64,000 nt of DNA, taken from positions 1-64,000 of the forward strand of contig JAANDG010000066.1 in assembly GCA_036852015.1 (NCBI GenBank), in the 5' to 3' direction. Origin of the DNA: Pelodera strongyloides (Eukaryota; Nematoda; Chromadorea; Rhabditida; Rhabditidae). Shown here piece after piece: positions 34,801 to 46,806 of the stretch (its first letter is position 1; each line of letters begins with the position of its first letter). The translations under genes and the position numbers were made by a program. Under the pieces are notes generated by a model that was not told the origin of the DNA, made no database searches, and saw nothing but the letters and a program-made list of their open reading frames with translations.

Positions 34801-36051
34801 AATTTGCTGAACCTTGGCATGTTTTTATTGCCTTGTTTTGAATTTTTCCATTATTTGTTATCCTCTTATTCAATCTAGGTTGACTGATTTCGATGTGACT
34901 TTTCGTAACATTTACAATCGAAATGTCTTCTGGCTCATTCGATGCTCTGAGCCTGTGCGAGAACATTTTTATACATTACAGGTTTGTATCTGGCTTCTTT
35001 TATACTTTGTATGGGTATATTTACAGCTTTGCAATGTGTATGTATCCCTAGGGCACTAACGATTTTTTTTGGAGTGTAAGGATCGGTTGGATTTGTTATC
35101 TCTTCTTACTTCTTACAGAAAGCAAACCCACGCTTTACCTAACGGACTCTTATTTATTGATTGCCTAGCTTATTTCTTATTATATACATTTTAGAATATA
35201 GCCGGATTCCGGATTTTTTCCTATATTCCCGTGACTTTGCACATTTCACTTTGACCGACCCGACCCTGCACTGCGTTCAAGTTATTTATAACTTCTTTCA
35301 GGCAGATATGTCCGAAGACTTTGACACGTGTTGCTATGAAGTTCCCGATGTGAACAAGTTTGTATTCGATCTGTGGACTGAACAGGTGAGTGTTAAAGCC
35401 GTAGTGTACCGTGTACCTAATTTGGAAAATTTGCACCCGTCAGGCAAGCTCGGACACACACTTTGCATAGCTAGGAAATGTGTATTTTCTGTTTTTAGTC
35501 CATTAAGATAGGGTTTACTGGTTTACTATTTTAAATGTCGGATTTGTGGTATGTTCGTCTTTGTTTATGATTGAATGCAAAGCATTGGTGCAATGTGTAT
35601 ACAGTAATTAGTGACCAAAAGTTCTTGACCGCTGAGCCCTCATATTTTGTTGAACTCTTGAATTGGACGTGAAAAGTAGAACCACTTCAAATAAACACAC
35701 CAAATTAAGACTCGAACATAAACCTGTTGTTAAATTTCAAAACTCCTACTTTGGTGATAACTTATAACTTCTACATTTTTCTGATTTCGACTGCAGAGAT
35801 GTAAGTATGATATATGCAGATGCAGTATATGTTGGTTTGTCTGAGCTGTGACGGTTTACTGGACTATTTGTGTAATTAACCTTAACCTTTAACCTTTAAG
35901 GTACAAATAGCCGAGGATACTTTCGGTTCCGATGAGGATGAAGACGAAGAAGATTTACCCGTATGTTGTTTTAATTATCATTATCGATGTTTTTCCTTTT
36001 AATTAAGTCTGTAAGGAGGCTGATGGAATAACGCACTGCTATACACGCACG

Positions 36052-36099
<48 letters not shown>

Positions 36100-36413
36100 C
36101 ACACACATACACACACACACACACAACACACACACACACACACACCACACACACACACACACACGAACACACATTTCGTATTGTTGACATCTAGCTACAG
36201 AGGAAGAAAATGTGTAAATTCAACAAATCCATTACTTTTTTAGCCGCTGCGGCTTGCATGTCCCACAGATCCTCGTTCGCTGATCAACCCTATTGTACAG
36301 AGGTATGTTTAATTTTTACTTAGAGCGTGGTTCTCGGGGTTTAGGTTAAGTTGTGTTAATCGAAATGATTCCAACATGAGGTTTGTGAGGTGCATTTTTC
36401 TCCTTTTTTCTAT

Positions 36414-36452
<39 letters not shown>

Positions 36453-39190
36453 AACGTCAAACTTCAACTTTAGGCGCTTGCATGGTTTGCAATTGTTCCT
36501 GCGATTCGAATTTGGTCGGTGGTGTGCATTTTCGTCATTTTCAAGGATGAGCTACTCGAGTTCTGAGCTCGCGGCTCGATTGGACTACAAGATCCCCGCG
36601 GGAAAGATTATTTGTCGATTAGGAGGGAGAGGTAAGAGAAACTGTGCACTATTGTTTTCTTAGGGTAGTTACGAAGAAGTTTATTGTATAATTACGGTAG
36701 TTACGAAGAAGCGTATGCGTATGAGCGTAATGTATAATCGTTGATGATAAACATGTATTATTATTATTATTGCATCCGTACTCTGTCCTGATACTGATAC
36801 TCTGTATGCTTCTGTTTCCGACGTTTTTCGTCATGATGAGGAGAGGAGCGGTGATGGACTTAGCTTAGCGGAGCACAGGTCTTAATCTTAGGTATTGCAG
36901 ATGGCAGACGCACCTAAGAGCGTGGTGAACCATGCTAGATTTCTATTCTAGTGGACTTTGAAAGTCTAAAATTATAGTTTTTTTATTCAGCTTCGAAGTG
37001 TCAGCGAGTGCCGGCCATTATATGCAAAACTGGGCGAATGTGTGAGGAGATATTTCATTGAAATCCCCGGGGAACTACAACCACGATATGGGTAAGTTGT
37101 TTAAGAGATGTATTTATTGGATTGACTATTTAGTTTAGAATAAACCAATAAACTGTACGAAAAACATTTATTCATTACGTCATAGAGACTGTTTTTTTGC
37201 ATTATTATTGGGACGTTCAGAATGGGTACATTGGGTACCTCTCTCTCTCTCTCTTCATAAGGGGACATCCTTGGTTAAGAAAAGATTTTACATTACCGAG
37301 GGTAGTATTGCCATCATTTCAGCGAAGATCAAGATTTATTGCTCGACCGTCGCAACAAACGGGACATTTCACACTATTTTGGACATTCGGTGGGTCTCAA
37401 TTTGTATGTAGAATTGTAGAATAGTGGTATGTTTTTATTTATTTATACGCGATAGTTGCTCGGATTCTTACTGTATCGCCCTGTTTGGCCTATATTGTTT
37501 TCTTTTCTTATTTCTAACGTTGGTAACATTCGGAATTCGGGCTCTGAGACTGAGTTACTGAGCCACTTCGTTTTTTCTGTAGTCTGCTATCGCAGAGATT
37601 AGAGATATGTAGTAGGATCCTCATTGTTCCTGTGTTTGTGTTTTATCCTGTCTATTGTAGTGCGAACCGAATTGTCGTGTTGTGTGGGCGCGGCGTGATC
37701 CCAGCGACAGAATGCCCGGACTGGCGGGAGTAGACTGGTGAGTCTCGTTTTGTAGTTTCCGGCGCGTAGTTTTAGTTTGTAGAGTTTTTACTCCAGTAAG
37801 GGTTTTCTTTGTTTTGTAACTTGATACTCAGTCAGTCAATATCTGTATTTTGTACTTTCCTATTTATATTATTCATTCAGGTACATGGCCGTGCAGACGA
37901 TCAAAGATATTGGTCCGTCGAAGGCGCTGACGCTTGATTGGTATCCAAATAGCCCAAATGCGAGTGAGTTTTGCTGTCTTTTGTGATCGGTTTTGTTTCG
38001 AGTTCTTGGGGTTTTCCGTTTTCATTCTTCTTTGCTCGTTTACCGTTTTATTATAAACTCTATTGTTTATGAGGGATTCTTTTTTTATTCCGGAGTTCGC
38101 TGTTTGTGTTGTACTGTACTTGAAAACGGTGTTTCGATGCTGAGATAGAGGAGAGTAGGATTAGGTACTTGGCACTTTACTGTACTTTGCGGTGTACTTT
38201 ACAGGAAGGGGTTTACCGGTCTTAAAAATGTATGGTGCTGCCAGCTGATCAATGTTCTTCAGTTTTCTGCTCCTGATTCTTCCACTCAATTTGGGTTTCA
38301 GGCGTTGAAGACTACTGTACTGCTTTGGATACTGAGAGCGTGAACGTTGTCCGTTGTTTTTGCGCTACCGATGGATGTAGAATGGTTGGTTTTGGTTAGA
38401 TCTTCTGAAGATTACTTGTTTGATTGTATTTGTGTACTCACTATTGAGCGTAACTCATGCTCTCATGCATATTGGATTGTTACCTCTCTTTTGACACTTT
38501 GCTAGTTCTGGTTAAAATTTAAAAATTTGTTTCACGCTTCAAGAGCGTGCACCTTTATTCAAGGGAGTTCAAAGTACAATTGGCTGGTTGTTTTGAATAT
38601 GATGTGTTTGTGTTAGACCCGCATGCATGGCATGCTATCTTGCATTTACATCTGTTTCTGCTTATTTACGTTTTTTGGTGTCAACTCCTACTTGTTGGAG
38701 GTTTCGCTGCTACTGCAGTTTATCAGCCGGGTGCTTAATATAGTGGCATTTTGTAGTGGTAAGCTCTCCGTCCGGTTTAGGATACTGGTATGCTTGGGCT
38801 AGTTCATATTTAGTCTATAACCTGTTTATTTGCAGCTGTTAGCGAATGAGAAGTGGTATGGGGCTGCTTGGGAGAGAAAGGTATGATTTTTTTTCTAAAA
38901 GTTTATTTCCGTATTTACAGTTGTCTAATTCGTGTTTCTCTGTTTTGATGTTATACTTGATTTTCTCATAGGCAGGTCTGACAGGCAAATATTGTTTATT
39001 TTGTGTTATGTTAATGTTTATATTGATGTGATGACACCGATATTGATACTAATGATAAATGATAAGTATCGCTTTACGAATATTGTTTGTCTCTTAGGTC
39101 TCCGATTGGCGCGGCACCCCATTGTGCGAGGGAAAAATGCCCAATCCAAATGCAGGGAGGCCGGAAATTGAGGTCATTACCATATCCTAG
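31896..39190 (+). CDS. Chromodomain plus divergent SET-domain protein, probable inactive histone methyltransferase
   Basis: Nineteen exons, 485 residues: 31896-31988, 32156-32210, 32908-32953, 33434-33539, 34080-34151, 34441-34496, 34879-34981, 35302-35385, 35901-35960, 36244-36302, 36474-36631, 36908-36924, 36991-37091, 37323-37389, 37661-37737, 37881-37963, 38302-38384, 38836-38880 and 39098-39190. Residues 22-66 are a chromodomain (EEYRIDNILKA, MYKVKWEGYDDLTWE) with cage residues Tyr23, Trp48 and Tyr51, so methyl-lysine binding is plausible. 245-412 align with a SET domain: IPAGKIICRLGG for the strand usually ending in GE; RYFIEIP for YLFDLD; ISHYFGHSCEPNC for ISHFVNHSCDPN; ALTLDWY for ELTYDYN. 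430-439 are a post-SET RCFCATDGCR. The SAM-binding Asn of NHSC is Gly357 and the catalytic Tyr position holds Trp405. No Cys-rich pre-SET or AWS motif is seen. An acidic run precedes the SET region. The 17-base exon at 36908 is inferred from phase alone. Confidence 0.8.
33240..33365. mobile_element. Palindromic element, family C copy 2
   Basis: GGAAGTTTGCATATGAT at the left faces ATCATATGCAAATTT at the right, with TATCCTATGCTAATTTTGTACG and its complement inside. Outer edges toward 33205 and 33386 resemble family C copy 3 (GGTACAATACTGCTTT). It lies in an intron of the chromodomain-SET gene. Confidence 0.6.
36041..36173. repeat. CA microsatellite
   Basis: Long (CA)n run with a few interruptions in an intron of the chromodomain-SET gene. 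It causes Cys/Val-rich frames on the minus strand that are not genes. Confidence 0.95.
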
Positions 39191-40404
39191 CCTTGATAAT
39201 TGTAATTAGCAACGTTAGCTATGTTATGTGAGCGCGTGTCAGAATATTAAATTTTGAAATGGTTCGCAAAGTCATAAACAAAACCATGCAATCTAGTATA
39301 CTTACTAACTACGCTGTTGAAATATGAACGATTTTCTTTCTTTCTTCCTATCCTATTTTTCCTAATAATAGTATTATTAATAGGTTTTCCAATTTCCAAG
39401 TCGTCGTTTTCTGTGCATTTGTCTTGTGTTTCCTATTTTTTGAGTTATGGTCTATCAAGCCTTTGTCAGTAGATTAGGGTACAGCAGACCTTTGTTATTA
39501 TTAGTGCAATGTACATAAAACTTATGTTATATATATATTTAGTTGTGGCTATTGCTTTTAGTAGGTTAGTTGTCATTGTCATTAATATGCAAAATGTGCA
39601 TTTTCATTTATTATTATTTTGAGCGTTTCTCTTCCTCTGTCTATTTTGATCTCATTTAGCTGTTGAAAAATCTGACTAAATATCGAAGCTTTATGTCTCT
39701 CTTCTCTTCAAGCCTTGTTTCTCATTTGATCGTCTTCTATCTTTGGATCGTTTTTTATTCTTTTTTGTTTTTCAAAAGTTATATTTGGCAGAAATTACAG
39801 TTTATTTGTTAGAGCAAAGCAAAGAGATAGCACGTTCTGTTCTTTTACGGTACGTGATTTATGTCTACGTTTTGTGTAGGATTTCAAGTATTAACTCTTG
39901 ATCGATAAATATTTGTGTCATATGGTGTGAACTGTGTTAGTGTGTTGTACATAGAGGTTTTCTTTCCTCGATTGGTTTCTCATTATTTATTACTTATTGT
40001 AGTTTGTTTGAAGTTTGAAGGTTTCATAAGCATAAGCTACGTGGTAGTCTTATGCACAGGTGATATGTGTGCGTTTCTCCAAGCGGGAATTGAGGACATT
40101 TGAATTTAGTTACTATCGTTTTGAAGTTAGTATTTTATATTACTAGTTTGGTTTGCTTAAAGTATTTGTTCATTGTTGTTTTGTGTTTGTAAACCATTAG
40201 ATTGCTTTCCTTTAGTTTAGTAGAGTGGGTGTTAGAGCTAACCGCTACGGCTTAATTTTTATCCTTGATTAGACAATTAGACTATTGTTAAGAGTTTATG
40301 CAACTGCCCTGATTCCTGGTTCGCTTTATTGTGGTCTTATCTTATTCGTTACTTTGAGATATTATTTACCAATTGTCAATGATAACAATTATTATTATTA
40401 AGGT
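39191..40404. other. Spacer between the chromodomain-SET and zinc/RS-type genes
   Basis: AT-rich, no supported exon. The stop of one gene and the start of the next are 1.2 kb apart on the same strand. AATAAT/ATTATTATTAAG directly precedes GT-ATG at 40405, which could be a trans-splice acceptor. Confidence 0.4.
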
Positions 40405-43400
40405 ATGGACGTTGATCAGCCTGCAGAAGCCTGTGTTAGTTCTCGTTCACGGAATTCCTCTGTATCAGTGGTCGAACTATCGTCAGACGGAAGCTCGGAA
40501 TATGATGATTTGGAACCGGTGAGTATTTTATTGCTGTTGGATATTTTGATGAGAAAGTTGGAGACATCATGTCTCTCATCATTATACCTGAAGTCACATA
40601 CTTGAAGTCTCATAATTACATACTTGAAGTCCATCTTAGTCTGGCTACTGCGTGCATCTCTTCCATTTTGTGTTACTCTTGACTTGATTGATAGAAATGA
40701 GCAGTGGCGCTATATAATCTACATTGTGCTTAATTATTTTGAAGTATTACAGTAAAGGAAAGGAAGCTTAAAGGGGGAAGTGTTTATGTACTATGGTAAA
40801 GTTAATGTCATTGAATTGCAGTCCCTTTTCTGCTCCTTGTAAGTTTCTGCCTCGTGTCCCTCGGGGCCGCGTCTGAGAAGAACAACATTTCGGTGATGAA
40901 TAATGCGTTTGCGTTATATTTGCGTTGCAAGAATATGTAAGGAAAATGTTAAACTACACTACTACTACTACAGTCCCTTAGGTCAAATTTGTAGTAGTAT
41001 TTCCCTTCGCGACCCGTTACAGGTGTAAAGTCATAAAGGGCCTCGAATGGTACGAAGGTCAGGTACCTATGGAACTGTAGTTTAGCATTTTCCCTTTCGT
41101 ATTCTTGCAAGCAACGCAAATATTACGCATTATTCGTCACCGGAATGTTGTTGTTCTCACGCGAGACACCGTGGGAGACGAAGCGGAAGCAGAGAGGGTT
41201 ATAAGCAAGAGAAGATGGAGATCAAAGACATATACCTTTGTACATAAACGTTTCCACCTTCCCCCTTTGCTTTATTTTACCCACTCAAGCCATTTATGGT
41301 ATTTCAGTGAATGCTGTAATTTATGGCTTAGTAGTATTATCAGTTCAGGTGTACATGTCGGACGGTTCGCATACGCCCGAATTATCGGACTGTGATATTA
41401 TCGACGAGTGGGAAGAAGAGAATGAACAAGTGGTGAAGCAGTGTGTTATTGATAGTGACGAGGATTGGATCGAACGAGAAGTTGAAGGTGAGTGGTAGGG
41501 GTTTTTAGTGAAAATAGGTCAATTAGGGGCTGTAGTCCTTAGTTAAGACTAAGAGCCTTATGGATCACATTTAGGGTGCTGTGCGGCTTTGGTAGAATGA
41601 ATGGGTAGATAAGGACTCTCTCGTTATCGTTTCCTTGTTAGTGTTGTCATATATTAAAGCAAGATTTTCCATTTGTTAGGTATAGTGTGTTTAGTGCAGT
41701 GTATATTAGACGTAAGTAGAGCTGAAATGAGATTATTCGTAGCCTTGTGTATCTATAATGGCAAAATGGAGGGATGAAACGTACGTTAATCATCGCCGGT
41801 TATAAGTGATGTTGGTGAAACACTGGCACTTTCTCAGTAGAGTTTGTCCTGTGTGATTTTATACAGTGTAGATTAGACATAAGTAGATGTGGTTATTGTG
41901 GCTTATGTGTATCTATAAGTGACTATGTAAATTATTGCGGGTTATATGTTATTGTTATGTGATAAATTGAGTGAGAATCTTCTCAGTTTGATAGTTTCAG
42001 AACCTATGTTGGATTTCTTTTCCTTTTCAGCCACTCCAACAAGAGTCACCGGTCTACCGACGGATACTGTATTCAGGGAAACGGATTCAAAGAATAAAGC
42101 GGTTAGTTAGTTTGTTTACGTTACTTTTCCCTAGTTGTTACTTTAAGTTACTGTTGTTGTATGATGTATGATGGCTTGCGCATGTTTTAATCAGACGTTT
42201 AGTGTGGGTTTGCAAGTATTTTTTACTTGAAAACTGCTTGAGGGGGTGTTTTAGTGCGAAGATATGCTTATAGGTATTGCTAAGTTTGCATAGAACTATG
42301 GATTCATTATAATTAGTTGTGCAACTACTTAGTTTAAGTATAGATTGCGAAACGAATGAATGTACCCAAGAAACAAGAACCCAAACCCAAGTGTCTTTTT
42401 GTGTACTATTATTGTTCCTGTTTTTCCGGTTTGCAAAATCGTTTTAAATTTGAATTTGGAATTGTTAGAATGTTTGTTTAGATTCAAGTCAATTTGAAGG
42501 ATATTGTGGATGAAGAGGTGAGTTAGAAATCAAGTTGTTTCGTTTCTGTATTACTGTATTTTTTCCGTATAATAGTGTCTTCGCTGGAGATTCCTATTTG
42601 CTAGTGATCGTTTTCTATTGTTGTGTTGGGATTTAACAATTGTGTCCTTATCTTGAGTTGTTAGCGCAAAACGCCAAGATTGTGTTTGTTTGTTTTGTTC
42701 GTGATTCACGTGTAGATCACTTTGTTCATGTGTCTTGTGTTGGTGTTTTGCATATGTTTATATATAACTCTTTATTCAAGCAATACGATTTGTTTAGAAA
42801 TAACTTGGTTGCCTAGTCTATGTTTTTTTTGGAAGGGAACCTCGACAGTACCCAACTGTAGAAGTTGTGAAACTACAAGGAAAGTGCTCACTTCGAATTT
42901 GCACAAACTTCTTTTTGTGTCCCGAAAGGAGATTTCTTCGCTCAAGCGTCGGATTGCTGATTTTGAATTGAGGTGAATCTTTCATGTTGTATTTCATTAT
43001 GTTTTAAAATTTTATTGTATTTCTTATTGTAGTTTCTGTTGTACTATTACTTTTAAGTATGTGTATATAAACCACGAAATTTTACTTTGGGGTAATGGTT
43101 AATTGTGCCATTGGCCGGTAGATGAACTGGATTTGTGAGTACTAATACTTTTTATATAATTGCAGTGTTTGGATAGCTAAACCCAAGCGTTTGTAGCCGA
43201 ATTTAGTTTGTTCCAAATAAGAATGGAACTAAAATATTATTTATTTAACGGTACGGCTGAATTGAATCAAGTAAAAATGTAAGTTTTTTGAAGTATAATG
43301 TAATATTGTCGTCCTTTTCAGAGAGCAGTCAACGGGAACCGTACGATGTCCAAACTGTCATCTGGTTTTTAAGGAACAGAGGAATCGTGTTATGCCAAAG

Positions 43401-46400
43401 TATGTTGGACAGTTATTTGTGTCCTTTTTGTGATTTTGTGCTATTACGTGTTACAGTTAGTGTTAGGGCTGGGAGTTCAACCTAAGCCAGAAATGGGTGG
43501 TGCATAATTTGCCCTCTTCTGGCACACCGGAAAGCCCACTGTGTTTTCACCGCGCACCTTTTTTGTTGCCGTAGATGCGCGGCGCAACCGTGGTGTTTCA
43601 TGTTTTATGAATATAATTTTCAGGTACTTGCGTGTGTTACGAGGAAAGTTGACCGTCGAATGTGAATTCTTCTCTATGGACCATTTGAGAGAGTTTCTGT
43701 TCTTTAATGGATTAGATGTCAATACGGATGGAATGCCAACTCTACTCGAATTAGAAGGTACGGTATCTTAGTTGCACATTTGCATATCTGATGCTTTTCA
43801 GCCATTCAGTCAATTCAGTGTATAGTAGAGGTAGAGAAAGGCGGCTTTGTTGGTGTTTCTTAGTTTCTGTTGAATTGTATATACATAACATATTGATGTA
43901 CAGCCATGAATCTTATGTTGGTGGGTTGCTAGATATGGTGCATTGCAATTGCAAGACTTGAATAGTGATGTTCCACATTATAGTTTTGATACTTACAGAC
44001 ACTCTGATGAACCTGGCCCAAGTGAACAGTTTTCTTCCGGATTTCTCCATAAAACTGACGCGCGAAATGTTCCGACGGGAAAAAGGTACGAGGTGTGTTT
44101 GTTAGTATATTAAAAAAGTACGAGTTGTGTTTGTTACTATATTAGAGGTGTGTTTGTTAGTAAATTTGTAAGTTGAACGCATTGCAAACTTTTCCCATAA
44201 TTGTATTGAACCTAACACGTCAGGAAGAAGAGAAGAAGTGAATCTGAAGAGTTTTGCTTCGTTTATGTAGAGTATGTGAAACATTCCGAAAGCCACCACC
44301 CACTACTGCAAAATAACAAAAAAAAATCTAAATAACTTCCCACCAGTATTTGCCTACTTTTCAGACAATAGAATTCATATACAGACAGTATAACACTAAT
44401 GCTTTGGCGATGATTTCATCTCGAATACTTTGTTCCATTATAGGTGCGGAGACTTGCGCAATGACTGGGAACGCCGCGGTTGGTAATCGGCGAACAACAG
44501 AAGAAGTTTGTGCCGCTCACGCAAGTACTCAAGGTGCCAGGAAGTCGGATGAGACTATTCGTATAGAGGGCCCGCGACCACGTCGACCGCCACGGATAGC
44601 GCCTCGAGCTGATGAGAAGAGGGAGAATTTGAACGCCAGACACAGTTCCACTATTCAGAAGGTACCAAGGCAGACTACGTCGCAACAGAAGGTTGTGAGG
44701 CCACATGGTGGAACTAGTGGACGTGCTGCGATCGCTCTGAGCAATGCTGCGGAACGACCTTTGGAGCGGTCCGCGGTCGCGGTGGACAAACGTACTGAGG
44801 CTATGGTCGGGACAGCAACAAGGAACCGACGGGTATTACCTGATGAGAAGACTTCTAAACGGAAAGCTGGCGGTGGTGATTCTGTATTGTCATACCGTTC
44901 TGTTTGTAAGGAGCCGGGATCATCTGCTAGTAAAACTAAGTCAACGCCGGGACTCGAGAAGTCTACAGTAATTCTACAAGTTGGAACTAGTCGGCGCATT
45001 GATAATACAGAAAGGACCGGAGATTCGACTAAAGAAGAACAAATGAAGAGTTTCGGTGACGAACTCGGATTGGGGGAACTATTTGCCCCGTGTACTTCGA
45101 ATTCAAAACCGGCTCCTAAGATTCCAAGGGCTCAAAGCTCTGAAAGGAGGATTGATTCTGGTCCTGTTGCGAAGGAAGCGCGGAGGAACTGTGTCAAAGA
45201 GGAGCATGACCGTAGACCTGGAGGTTCTGAGGATAGAAGAGGGAGTAGCAGGTCTTCGCGGGAGAACTTGAAGCCTGGGACTGGCGGCAGGAATGGATCG
45301 GATAGTCGGCGAAGGGACTGTGTGAATGAAGAGAGTGAGAGGAGAAAGGATACGGTGACGTCATCGCGGAGCAGAAGCAAGGAACAACGATCGATGTCAC
45401 CTGGAGAACTACCAGACTCGGATTGTGAAGAGGGGTGAGGAATGGTTTATTGTTTTGTTGTTTGTAGTTTGTAGTATTACGGTTCCCTCTCTAGTTACTA
45501 TGTGAGGAGATGTCATGTTATCAAAAATTTCTGCCGCAACGGCATAGCGTTTAAAACTACTCTGTCAAATTGGAAATGAACTTACTTACGTATTGTAGCG
45601 TTTAATACGAATACTAAAGTGTAAATAAGGAAGCGGGCTGTTTAGAGTTGCTATTGTTATCTTATATATTATGGGGTAGTAAATCGTCGTAGTTGAGTTA
45701 TTGAGAGTGTTCGGTTTGTCATTAGTCATTTGATAATTTGATATCCCCATTGTCTGTAGGCATAGTCTTCTATTCAGGGAACGTTTTTCTCTGAAGGACC
45801 GTGTTACTCGGGAGCGGGATCGCACGACCTTTAATAGGAATAGGAATCTGCGCTCGGACGATGTGAAGTAAGGAGCTTTGTAGTATTTTTTCGAGCTAAA
45901 ACTTGCTACTTTTTACTTTTGTTGAGTTATTCCCATCCTTGTCTGCTGAGAGTTAGTACTATTATTGTCCAGCTCCGCTAGCAACTGTCATCGTGCGCGT
46001 TGAGCTATTAGTTGAACTTACAGAAGTTTATGGAATGGGTAGAATCTTCCTTTATTTCCTTCCATGTCTTTCTTTTGTGTAGTTAATAAGTTAATACTGA
46101 AAGGTTTGGTATTGTATATGTCCAGTCTGGAAGTCGTAAGAAAACTCGAAGATTTTACCTATTGTTCTTGTCTCTGTCTCCCTTATGGAGACCGCATCAA
46201 CTGGAGTGACTAAACATTGTTACACCTTCAGTCGAATGCACAATCCGCACGAGAGGTTGAGTCGTGAACGTCGTGAACAGGGGACGAGGAGCGGACGTCC
46301 ATCTGACTTAGCTGGATCACGGACCCGGACGTCGCCTAAGGACTATAAGGACCGAAGACCGTTGAGGGAACGTCCGGAACGGAGGGATCGGGAAAGGCCT

Positions 46401-46806
46401 GATTTGGAGGTAAAATTGGGTTTATGTCATTTAAAGTGATGTAATAACCGGTTTTTGTAACATATGCCTGTATAACTAGGCTAAGAATGAGTATTGAGCA
46501 CTTATTTGCATACGCTATTGCTATATGGGAATACGACGTCCGACACACGTTTCAAAATGTTTTAACGCTTTAAGACGTTGTTTCGAGACTTTGCTGACAT
46601 CCATGTTCATTAAGTGACTTCCTTTTTTTTGAGTCATTCATAAGACATGTGTAGAGCTCTTTTCTGATTGATATGGGTATAGCATAACCTTATGCTACCT
46701 TATTTTTCAGCCTTCTTTGTTTCAGAGGAGTAAAGTCCCACGAGTTGATGTGTCCGAGCAAAGGAGGGATCGTTCTGATGAGCCCAGGAATAAAAGGAGG
46801 CGATAA
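40405..46806 (+). CDS. Unrecognised 722-residue protein: acidic N-terminus, paired CxxC motifs, Arg/Ser/Asp-rich C-terminus
   Basis: Exons: 40405-40518, 41349-41487, 42031-42101, 42482-42517, 42836-42972, 43322-43399, 43624-43757, 43999-44085, 44444-45434, 45760-45867, 46232-46409 and 46711-46806. Every phase agrees. Residues 22-28 (VVELSSD) fit a SUMO-interaction motif with acidic or serine flank. 38-120 are strongly acidic. CRSC (128-131) and CPNC (175-178) are two CxxC knuckles separated by a charged helical stretch, so they could bind one zinc. A folded-looking part follows (YLRVLRGKLTVECEFF, LREFLFFNGLDV). From residue ~285 to the end it is a low-complexity Arg/Glu/Ser/Asp domain, with SPGELPDSD and repeated RERRE, RPERRDRERP, ending in a KRRR basic cluster. 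This suggests a nuclear protein acting with RNA or chromatin. The family is not recognised. It is the next gene downstream of the chromodomain-SET gene on the same strand. Confidence 0.8.
40850..41180. mobile_element. Inverted-repeat element with ~110-base arms, family G
   Basis: Left arm runs from CCTCGTGTCCCTCGG through GAACAACATTTCGG, GCGTTGCAAGAATA and GAAAATGTTAAACTACA. The right arm carries the complements in reverse order (TGTAGTTTAGCATTTTCCC, TATTCTTGCAAGCAACGC, CCGGAATGTTGTTGTTC, GAGACGAAGC). It lies in the first intron of the zinc/RS-type gene. The long arms could fold RNA from this intron into a stable hairpin. Confidence 0.7.
46432..46573. mobile_element. Diverged TTAA-flanked element, family A copy 5
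   Basis: Begins TTAA-AGTGATGTAATAACCGGTTTTTGTAAC and ends GTTTCAAAATGTTTTAACGCT-TTAA. Both TTAA sites remain but the GGCCGG core is eroded, so this is an older copy. It lies in the last intron of the zinc/RS-type gene. Confidence 0.55.

Noticed and set aside
35971..36190. Cys/Val-rich minus-strand frames
   Set aside because: Translation of the CA repeat, not a gene.
44416..45400. Several minus-strand frames of 68-114 codons opposite the long exon of the 722-residue protein
   Set aside because: They are shadows of the Arg-rich plus-strand coding exon.
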